From the NCBI GenBank assembly GCA_945867185.1, contig CAMBHM010000074.1, positions 1 through 7,115 of the forward strand: a stretch of DNA of 7,115 nt. The letters run 5' to 3'. Positions 1 through 5,290 of this stretch are shown piece after piece. This DNA comes from Legionella genomosp. 1 (GTDB lineage Bacteria; Pseudomonadota; Gammaproteobacteria; Legionellales; Legionellaceae). The translations under genes and the position numbers were made by a program. The notes under the pieces were generated by a model. The model did not search any database. It had not been told where the DNA came from and worked only from the letters and a program-made list of their open reading frames with translations. The first letter of the stretch is position 1. Each line of letters starts with the position of its first letter.

Positions 1-67
1 AAATAAGACTAGATAAAAGGAGTGCAATGAGCAATTCTGGCAAACCAACACCCTGTTGATCACGCAT
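1..67 (-). CDS. Type IV prepilin-like minor pseudopilin (PilW-like), N-terminus only
   Basis: Only the first 22 codons lie in the window; the gene runs off the left edge. They read MRDQQG followed by VGLPELLIALLLSSLI. This is a class III prepilin signal: a short polar leader, Gly at the prepilin peptidase site, Glu at +5 of the mature part, then an unbroken hydrophobic helix. The GLPELLIAL wording resembles minor pilins of the PilW type, but 22 residues cannot fix the subfamily. The ATG at 67-65 is supported by a GAGAGG ribosome binding site at 78-73, five bases upstream, and it overlaps the end of the preceding pilin-like gene by 8 bp, so the two are probably translationally coupled. The expected role is a membrane-anchored subunit that helps prime assembly of a type IV or competence pilus. 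It is too short to appear as a standard ORF call. Confidence 0.8.
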   Translation of the reverse strand, partial: MRDQQGVGLPELLIALLLSSLI

Positions 68-263
68 GAGGGCCTCTCAACGTTGAGATCCCGTCTGGCC
101 ATTGCTCTTGATCATTAGTACGATACCAACCATCCTGCTCTGAGGTATGATTTTTTTGAAATAAGTGACTGACTTGCCATTGCTGCTGCAACAACGCAAG
201 TGAGATACTTGCTGTCAACATTAATGACAGAAGCACCTCCGTCAAGGAGAAGCCTTGATTCAT
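60..263 (-). CDS. Very short prepilin-like protein (67 aa)
   Basis: The protein begins MNQG then FSLTEVLLSLMLTASIS, a textbook prepilin signal: four-residue leader ending in Gly, Phe at +1, Glu at +5, and a hydrophobic helix to about residue 26. The start at 263 has a good ribosome binding site (AAAGGAA, about 272-266). The remaining 40 residues are polar and rich in Gln, Trp and Asp. Minor pilins such as PilV or pseudopilins such as GspI are usually well over 100 residues, with a globular beta-sheet domain; here the reading frame ends at a TGA inside the start of the next pilin gene, leaving no room for that domain. It could be a genuinely minimal pilin-like subunit or a degenerate copy; the intact motif, ribosome binding site and coupling to the next gene favour a real gene. 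It appears to be the first gene of its operon, divergent from hisC. Confidence 0.72.
   Translation of the reverse strand: MNQGFSLTEVLLSLMLTASISLALLQQQWQVSHLFQKNHTSEQDGWYRTNDQEQWPDGISTLRGPHA
75..88. repeat. 14-bp perfect palindrome overlapping the second pilin gene's ribosome binding site
   Basis: TCTCAACGTTGAGA is its own reverse complement. In the minus-strand transcript it can form a 5-bp stem with a 4-nt loop. The GAGA of its downstream arm is the first part of the GAGAGG ribosome binding site of the gene starting at 67. It also codes within the upstream short pilin gene. A role in translational coupling is inference; the palindrome itself is directly visible. Confidence 0.5.
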
Positions 264-293
264 ATTTCCTTTCCATGATGAGTATTGGACTAC

Positions 294-314
294 GTCTGCA
301 GCTTAGCTCGAGAC
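294..314. repeat. 21-bp near-palindrome in the divergent pilin/hisC intergenic region
   Basis: The two halves, GTCTGCAGCT and AGCTCGAGAC, flank a central T and pair at 8 of 10 positions. It lies immediately upstream of the extended -10 candidate at 317-325, where a regulator could cover the -35 region, and about 30 bp upstream of the short pilin start on the other strand. It matches no operator I can name. Dyad symmetry in a 145-bp divergent spacer is suggestive of an operator but could be chance. Confidence 0.3.
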
Positions 315-316
315 AG

Positions 317-325
317 TGAGATAAT
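317..325 (+). promoter_or_regulatory. Candidate extended -10 promoter for hisC-phhB
   Basis: TGAGATAAT reads as TGn followed by GATAAT, one mismatch from TATAAT, an arrangement that lets sigma-70 work without a good -35. No convincing -35 hexamer is found 16-18 bp upstream. Transcription would start near 332, giving a leader of roughly 75 nt before the hisC ATG at 409. Predicted from sequence alone. Confidence 0.33.
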
Positions 326-327
326 GC

Positions 328-347
328 AAGTGTCCCACGCAACACTT
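328..347 (+). other. Small stem-loop in the predicted hisC leader
   Basis: AAGTGT (328-333) and ACACTT (342-347) are perfect inverted 6-bp arms around an 8-nt loop, CCCACGCA. It overlaps the predicted transcription start and 5' leader of hisC. There is no run of T after it, so it is not a standard intrinsic terminator. It could be an operator dyad or leader structure, or chance. Confidence 0.25.
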
Positions 348-408
348 TAGATCCGGACGAATAAGTCGTAAGATGATTTTTCATGCGTCATTAGAATAAG
401 GGGACCGG

Positions 409-1527
409 ATGCTTTCTGACTATCACTTGCTACCTCATGCGGGGATCCGAACCTTGTCACCTTATATACCAGGCAGATCCGCCGAAACAGTTGCCCATCA
501 ATTAAGTATCACGGATGTCACGAAATTGGCCAGCAATGAAAATCCGTTGGGTTGCAGCCCACTCGTTACCGATGCTTTAGCCAAACTATCCAAGCATCAA
601 ATTGCTACCTATGCCGTGGCAGACCAGCACCCATTGCGCGAAAAAATTGCCCATCAGATAGGCGTTGATGCACCATGCATTACTTTGGGCAATGGATCAG
701 ATGCACTCGCTTTACACAGTCAACTGTGCTTTGCCTTGCATACGGGTAAACACATTCTGACACATCAATATGCCTTCATTGCCTACGGTATCCACGCACA
801 AACCCTAGGGATCCCCGTCATGACCGTCCCGATACGTGACGATTGGCAGGTCGACATCAATGCGATGATAGCAACTTGTACCGATCAAACAGCTCTGATT
901 TTTTTAGCAAACCCGAACAACCCAACGGGAGCACTTATCAGCCAACCCGAGATCGAGCGGTTGATTCAACAGATCCCGACCTCTACATTGCTTGTCCTTG
1001 ATGAAGCGTATTATGACTATGTACCCCCTACCCTTCGATTAAATACCCTAGCGTTATTATCAAAATACCCCAATCTCATGGTGACTCGAACGTTTTCAAA
1101 AGCATATGGATTAGCCGGTTTAAGACTTGGCTACCTCATCGCAAGCCTGGATATTTCAAACATTTTACAACGCGCCATGCCGCCATTCAGCGTCAATGAG
1201 GCAGCGTTGGCCGCTGGTTTCGCGGCACTGGACGATCACGATTTTATTACAGAAAGTGTTGATAAGAATGCAGAGGGCGTGATCCAATTACAAAAAGGGC
1301 TCACAGAAATAGGCTTGAAACACGCCCCAACAGCTGGTAACTTCATCACCTTTGATTGCAACAGCGATACAACGCCTATTATCCATCGCTTAGAACAATC
1401 TGGGATGATCATCCGATCTTTGCACCCGTATGGATTGACCCATCATGCTCGTGTGACCATTGGGACATCAACACAGAACACCCGTTTTCTTCACCAACTT
1501 AAGGACGCACTGACTCATGAACAGTAA
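409..1527 (+). CDS. hisC: Histidinol-phosphate aminotransferase family (HisC), possible aromatic aminotransferase
   Basis: This 372-residue class I/II PLP aminotransferase has the usual HisC length. Visible landmarks are ASNENPLG (41-48), GNGSDAL (94-100), the NPNNPTG block (168-174) with the PLP-contacting Asn171, LDEAYYDY (197-204) with Asp198 for the pyridine nitrogen, RTFSKAYGLAGLRLGY with Schiff-base Lys231 and phosphate-binding Arg239, and Arg348 in ARVTIGT for the substrate carboxylate. HisC converts imidazole-acetol phosphate and glutamate to histidinol phosphate and 2-oxoglutarate; many stand-alone homologues also act on phenylalanine and tyrosine. No other his gene is nearby, and the next gene, phhB, overlaps it by 11 bp. 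By analogy to the Pseudomonas phh operon, which includes an aromatic aminotransferase, an aromatic role is possible but inferred. The start at 409 has AAGGGG at 398-403. The cytoplasmic family assignment is firm; the substrate is not. Confidence 0.93.
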   Translation: MLSDYHLLPHAGIRTLSPYIPGRSAETVAHQLSITDVTKLASNENPLGCSPLVTDALAKLSKHQIATYAVADQHPLREKIAHQIGVDAPCITLGNGSDALALHSQLCFALHTGKHILTHQYAFIAYGIHAQTLGIPVMTVPIRDDWQVDINAMIATCTDQTALIFLANPNNPTGALISQPEIERLIQQIPTSTLLVLDEAYYDYVPPTLRLNTLALLSKYPNLMVTRTFSKAYGLAGLRLGYLIASLDISNILQRAMPPFSVNEAALAAGFAALDDHDFITESVDKNAEGVIQLQKGLTEIGLKHAPTAGNFITFDCNSDTTPIIHRLEQSGMIIRSLHPYGLTHHARVTIGTSTQNTRFLHQLKDALTHEQ

Positions 1528-1861
1528 CTTAGTCAACCGACATTGCGAAGCCTGCGAAGGCATCGGTACAGCCCTCACGCCCAGTCAAATCACCCACTTA
1601 ATGCCTCAATTATCCGACTCATGGCACATTTTAGATGAACACACACGCATCATGCGCGCCTATTCATTCAACAATTTTTATGAAACCATGGCCTTTGTCA
1701 ATGCGCTGGCATGGATAGCGCATCAGGATAATCATCACCCTGATCTTGAAATTGGCTACAATTATTGCCGAGTCAGTTATTCAACGCATGCTTTAAAAGG
1801 CCTATCACACAACGATTTTATTTGTGCAGCAAAACTCGATGCACTGATCAACCTGGAGTAG
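1517..1861 (+). CDS. phhB: Pterin-4a-carbinolamine dehydratase
   Basis: This 114-residue protein fits the PCD/DCoH family, which dehydrates 4a-hydroxytetrahydrobiopterin (or its bacterial equivalent) so the cofactor of phenylalanine hydroxylase can be recycled. The active-site signature is clear: HQDNHHPD (69-76) with catalytic His73 and His74 followed by Pro75, then His91 in STHALKGLS, with the same 17-residue spacing between second and third histidine as in mammalian PCD. The N-terminus CEACEGIGTALTPSQI is the common opening of bacterial members. The start lies inside the end of hisC (11-bp overlap); AAGGA at 1501-1505 is a rather distant ribosome binding site (11 bp), so translation probably depends on coupling to hisC. 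Its 3' end overlaps the convergent ankyrin gene by 14 bp. The phenylalanine hydroxylase partner is not in this window. Confidence 0.95.
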   Translation: MNSNLVNRHCEACEGIGTALTPSQITHLMPQLSDSWHILDEHTRIMRAYSFNNFYETMAFVNALAWIAHQDNHHPDLEIGYNYCRVSYSTHALKGLSHNDFICAAKLDALINLE

Positions 1862-4295
1862 GTGCACTACGTAATAACGCTGCTTCAATCACTTCTTGGA
1901 CATCAGGACAACTAGCCGCCCTCTCAAGTGGCGTTTTTCCCTCATGATTGATGACCCATAATGAAGCACCGGCATCAATAAGCGCCTGTGCAACTTCAGC
2001 ATTATCTGCCAAATGAAGAGGCGTATTTCCAGCATCATTCAAATCAGTAACCTTAGCACCGGCTGCGAGTAGTGCCAACACAACCTCAACACGTTTGGCA
2101 AAAAAAATCGGGCTCCCTACCCCGATCACCGGCGCATTCACATCCGCACCATGTGCTACCAAAGTGCGGACAACGTCCGCATTCGACGCACCATGTAACG
2201 GACCAGGAAGACTATATCCCTCTACTATAGAGGGATATCCATTCACGCAAGCACCATGAAGAACAAGCAAATGAACCTCAAAAGCCGTTGTTACTCTCAT
2301 CAAGGGGGTGTATCCTGCCCGATCTTTTTTATTGATGAGGTAGGCCAACCATTCTTTATCTTCTGTATCCATGGCCTCTTGCAATGTTTTTAGAGGGGGT
2401 AATCTAATCATCCAATCTTCATAGGGTATCTGTCTTAAATTTTTATATAAACTATCCAACCTTGCAACTGCTCCAGTCGTAGGAAATAAGGCCCCTTTTC
2501 TTAATAACCAAATAATCAAGGCCTCATTCAGTCGAGTCCTGCGCTCTTGTAGAATTTTAGCGATCAAGGTCAACCCTGCATGGTCCACTGCCTGAATGTT
2601 TGCACCACAGTCATCGATCAACCTCTCTAACATGGGCAGATCACGGGCCCCATGAAGAGGTGTTTGGCCCTTATTGTCTGTCGCTTCCAACTCTAATCCA
2701 GCTTGTATTAAAGAGAGGACTAACTCATGTCGTGCATGCGCCACTGCGTAATGCAATAGGGTCTGGCCCTCTGAGTCGGCTTGTTTTATATCAAAAAAAC
2801 GATCTGTTAACTCAGGCCACCGAACACCAATCTCATCTACCAAGGCCCAAGGCACCCAATTCAGATCAGACAACATCACGCCTTTTTTCTCCAGCAACCA
2901 CTGTAGTATTTCTGGCTTATTGCGATCTAACGCTTCTCGAATATGCTTTCTAATCGTATTCGGATGATAAAAACATAGATCCGAAAGAGTCATCTGCTTC
3001 AACTGTTCTGGCCAATCTATTATTTCCGGAGGTAATCGGGTTGGTTTGGCAGCTCGTCCTTTCCAAAATCGCAAGGCCTGTTGTATCCGTTGAGCACTCT
3101 GATGTAAACAGTTGTCTCGTTCTTGCATGGCCATCACCCCGCTGGGAACCCACGATAGATCCCCTCGACACTGCGTATTATTTATTCGTTCATCATACTC
3201 TGCTTTGGACACATGTAGGGGCATGGCATTGCTTGAATAAAAAGCCTTATCTAGACCGTACTGTGCCATCGAAAATCCACTCACTTCTCTATTAAACTCC
3301 GCTCCCGTCTTATACAGCGCATGAGGCAATACAACATGGAGCAATCGTCCCGGGCCTGAGGTGTAAATCACACTTTGTAGGAGTGCATCTTTCTGAAAGT
3401 GGGTTCTAAACGCCGACACAAGATCTGAGCTATCCAAATTCGCTAATACCCAGTAGTCCCTATATTCATGACGCTTTCGTGTAGCAAATACTTCCTCTGT
3501 ACAGTCCTCTAAAGCACAGAAGTGCGCATTATCTACCGTACGTGTCATGATTTCAGCCCGAAACATCCGTGCCGATAGGCCATGACTCCACTCATGTAGA
3601 CGATCATGATACTGGATTGTCTTAAAATTCAAACCAAATAATTCTTGACATCTTGCATTCATCATCAATTTGGATTCTTCAAACACGGACAGATCTTCTC
3701 TAGCTCGACACCCATCATACAGAGCTTGTTGAACACGATCGATAAGTGGTTTCGCAGCCTCCAAATCCACCACGGCTACGATATCATTGTTGAGATTACA
3801 CGACTCATATTGATATCCCTCTGTATAAAAGACACTTCCAATATTCATTAGCAAACAACGTTCAACGGTTAAGCTTGGTGGAAGCTTGCTTGTATCTACG
3901 ACAACATCTAGATCGGTATAAGTCCCCAATTGATAGATGGGTTTCAACCAACGCAGCAAATCGCTCCCAACTGCCACATTACCACCCTCAGCTAAATGCC
4001 TGATATTGTCTTCATAGATCTCAATGAGTCCAAGCTCTAATGCTGTCTTACACTGTCGAAAAACATGTCTACGAACATCTCGGCCTTTTAAACGATGGGT
4101 GTGGCAAAAATGATATAAATCACGTTTTGCCTCAGGGGAAAGCAGGACACTGTCATACACAAAATAAATAAGATCATGCGGATTTTTCGCGCGCATGTTG
4201 ACCAAACGCAGTTGATTATCCGGGTTTAAAAAAGAGTCTCGTTTTGTACTGAGCCAAATTTTTACATGCTTATGGGGATCAAAGAGATAAGGCAT
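1848..4295 (-). CDS. Ankyrin-repeat glycosyltransferase, candidate host-directed effector
   Basis: An 815-residue protein with two parts. Residues about 10-400 look like a GT-A glycosyltransferase of the DxD sugar-binding / TcdA-TcdB catalytic type: VKIWLS with Trp14, NQLRLVNMR (27-35), VGSDLLRWL with Asp112 and Arg115, GTYTDLDV with the metal-binding Asp128-x-Asp130, NNDIVAVVD (169-177), SGPGRLLHV (313-321) and DLSWVPSG (379-386). The spacing Asp112-Arg115-Tyr126-Asp128-Asp130 equals that of TcdB Asp270-Arg273-Tyr284-Asp286-Asp288. A helical linker follows, then about seven or eight ankyrin repeats (505-811), several shortened to about 30 residues, for example NTPLHLADNAEVAQALIDAG. No signal peptide or membrane segment is visible. 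Such proteins commonly transfer a sugar from a nucleotide-sugar to a host protein; secretion, perhaps by a type IVB system, is inferred and no clear C-terminal signal is seen. ATG 4295 precedes the conserved Trp14 region and has only a weak ribosome binding site (AAGAAG). The exact family and target are unknown. Confidence 0.85.
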   Translation of the reverse strand: MPYLFDPHKHVKIWLSTKRDSFLNPDNQLRLVNMRAKNPHDLIYFVYDSVLLSPEAKRDLYHFCHTHRLKGRDVRRHVFRQCKTALELGLIEIYEDNIRHLAEGGNVAVGSDLLRWLKPIYQLGTYTDLDVVVDTSKLPPSLTVERCLLMNIGSVFYTEGYQYESCNLNNDIVAVVDLEAAKPLIDRVQQALYDGCRAREDLSVFEESKLMMNARCQELFGLNFKTIQYHDRLHEWSHGLSARMFRAEIMTRTVDNAHFCALEDCTEEVFATRKRHEYRDYWVLANLDSSDLVSAFRTHFQKDALLQSVIYTSGPGRLLHVVLPHALYKTGAEFNREVSGFSMAQYGLDKAFYSSNAMPLHVSKAEYDERINNTQCRGDLSWVPSGVMAMQERDNCLHQSAQRIQQALRFWKGRAAKPTRLPPEIIDWPEQLKQMTLSDLCFYHPNTIRKHIREALDRNKPEILQWLLEKKGVMLSDLNWVPWALVDEIGVRWPELTDRFFDIKQADSEGQTLLHYAVAHARHELVLSLIQAGLELEATDNKGQTPLHGARDLPMLERLIDDCGANIQAVDHAGLTLIAKILQERRTRLNEALIIWLLRKGALFPTTGAVARLDSLYKNLRQIPYEDWMIRLPPLKTLQEAMDTEDKEWLAYLINKKDRAGYTPLMRVTTAFEVHLLVLHGACVNGYPSIVEGYSLPGPLHGASNADVVRTLVAHGADVNAPVIGVGSPIFFAKRVEVVLALLAAGAKVTDLNDAGNTPLHLADNAEVAQALIDAGASLWVINHEGKTPLERAASCPDVQEVIEAALLRSAPTPG
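2214..2238. repeat. 11-bp perfect inverted repeat inside the ankyrin array
   Basis: Arms ATATCCCTCTA (2214-2224) and TAGAGGGATAT (2228-2238) are exact reverse complements around a 3-nt loop (CTA). On the minus strand they encode part of GYPSIVEGYS (residues 686-695), in the loop before the PLHGA of the next ankyrin repeat. That loop is about five residues longer than in the neighbouring repeats. The transcript could form a stable hairpin here; no T-run follows, so it is not a standard terminator. Confidence 0.7.
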
Positions 4296-4324
4296 AACAC
4301 AACTTCTTTTGCTATAATGCCTTA

Positions 4325-4330
4325 ATTATA
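4325..4330 (-). promoter_or_regulatory. Candidate -10 element for the ankyrin glycosyltransferase gene
   Basis: On the minus strand this reads TATAAT, a perfect sigma-70 -10 hexamer, 29 bp upstream of the ATG at 4295, in the 64-bp AT-rich gap after secF. No good -35 is present at 16-18 bp; the best-placed hexamer is about GTGCAT at 4353-4348. If active, it would uncouple the gene from secDF transcription with a leader of about 20 nt. AT-rich DNA throws up such boxes by chance, so the call is moderate. Confidence 0.4.
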
Positions 4331-4349
4331 GCTCACGTGATAATATAAT
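4325..4349. repeat. Interrupted inverted repeat between secF and the ankyrin gene
   Basis: A perfect 8-bp core TCACGTGA (4333-4340) is flanked by ATTATA (4325-4330) and TATAAT (4344-4349), exact reverse complements, with short unpaired bulges of 2 and 3 bases. The left arm coincides with the -10 candidate of the ankyrin gene, so a protein binding the dyad could block that promoter. As a transcript hairpin it would be weak and lacks a T-run, so it is a poor secDF terminator. Confidence 0.4.
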
Positions 4350-4359
4350 GCACATATAT

Positions 4360-5277
4360 TTAGGGACGTTCATCGATCTCTTTTCGTTGGGAGGGAAGAA
4401 AATCCTTCCTATCCAATCCCATCACCACGGCCAAAGCGCCCGCCACATAGATAGAGGAATACGTGCCAATGACAATACCAATGATAAGCGCCAATGAAAA
4501 TCCATGAATCGTTTCCCCACCATAAACAAACAAGGCCACCACCACGAACAGGGTGAGAACCGAGGTCATGATCGTTCTTGATAAGGTCTGGTTGATAGAA
4601 ATATTCATCACTTCAATGGGGGTTGCTCGACGAATTTTAATAAAATTCTCCCGAACCCTATCGAACACCACGATCGTGTCATTCAATGAATACCCAATAA
4701 CGGCCAATAGCCCGGCCAGGGCTTTTAAATCAAACTCAATTCCAAACAAAGCAAAAATACCTAAGATTAAAACCGGATCGTGAATCAAGGCCACAGACGA
4801 GCTCACTGCCAAACGGTACTCAAACCGCATGGCAATATAAATCATCGTTGCCAACAAAGAAACCACAATGGCCAGGACGCCTTTGGTCGCTAATTCTTTC
4901 CCAACCTGAGGCCCCACAAAATCCACCCGTTGACTCACAGCACCGGGCAAGGCTTGCATCACTTTATCAACCAGTCTCAATTGCACCAAATCAGCACGTG
5001 GTGCAATGCTTATCAACACATCCTTGGATGTACCATAGCTCACCACCTGCGCCTCTTTAAATCCCGCTTGATACAATTGCTCTCGTATCGTCTGTAACGC
5101 CACAGCATTTGGATAAGACACTTCCACCTGTGTCCCGCCTGTAAAATCAAGTCCCCACTTCAAGCCATTGACGCATAAAGCACCGATGGAAAGTAGAAAA
5201 ATAAGCATGGAAAATAAGGCTGTCCATCGTCGGGCCCCCATAAAATCCACGTTTGAATTTGCATTAAAAAACTCCAT
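4360..5277 (-). CDS. secF: Protein-export membrane protein SecF
   Basis: This 305-residue protein is close to the usual SecF length (E. coli 323). It partners SecD in the inner membrane, using the proton motive force to help proteins emerge from SecYEG on the periplasmic side. The first membrane helix is at about 17-37, followed by GLDFTGGT (42-49), the periplasmic domain, VGPQVGKEL (121-129), and a C-terminal block of five helices. GYSLNDTIVVFDRVREN (195-211) contains Asp200, and LSRT contains Arg234; their 34-residue spacing matches E. coli Asp213 and Arg247, implicated in proton-driven function. The start at 5277 has GAGAGG four bases upstream and lies 13 bp after the secD stop, so the two are co-transcribed. 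One small oddity is Pro168 in ALIHDP, where E. coli has HDV. The short hydrophilic tail ends EIDERP. Confidence 0.98.
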   Translation of the reverse strand: MEFFNANSNVDFMGARRWTALFSMLIFLLSIGALCVNGLKWGLDFTGGTQVEVSYPNAVALQTIREQLYQAGFKEAQVVSYGTSKDVLISIAPRADLVQLRLVDKVMQALPGAVSQRVDFVGPQVGKELATKGVLAIVVSLLATMIYIAMRFEYRLAVSSSVALIHDPVLILGIFALFGIEFDLKALAGLLAVIGYSLNDTIVVFDRVRENFIKIRRATPIEVMNISINQTLSRTIMTSVLTLFVVVALFVYGGETIHGFSLALIIGIVIGTYSSIYVAGALAVVMGLDRKDFLPSQRKEIDERP

Positions 5278-5290
5278 ACATCCTCTCAGA

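Noticed and set aside
115..384. 89-codon minus-strand frame across the pilin/hisC spacer
   Set aside because: It overlaps the short prepilin gene in another frame; the prepilin has a clear signal motif and ribosome binding site, while this frame has no recognisable motif.
1550..1561. GCCT-GCGA-AGGC tetraloop hairpin near the start of phhB
   Set aside because: A 4-bp stem in coding sequence is easily explained by chance, and it lies downstream of the start codon.
2600..2953. 117-codon plus-strand frame opposite the ankyrin gene
   Set aside because: It lies entirely antisense to a well-supported domain-bearing gene and has no family resemblance or good ribosome binding site.
3874..3890. AAGCTT repeated 5 bp apart inside the ankyrin gene
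   Set aside because: A short palindromic word occurring twice in coding sequence; no larger repeat or mobile-element end accompanies it.
4321..4329. CTTAATTAT resembling a Legionella PmrA half-site upstream of the ankyrin gene
   Set aside because: Only one half-site is present, with 7 of 9 matches, in very AT-rich DNA; the second direct repeat is missing.
4325..4349. secDF rho-independent terminator
   Set aside because: The inverted repeat is AT-rich, interrupted by bulges and lacks a following T-run on the minus strand.
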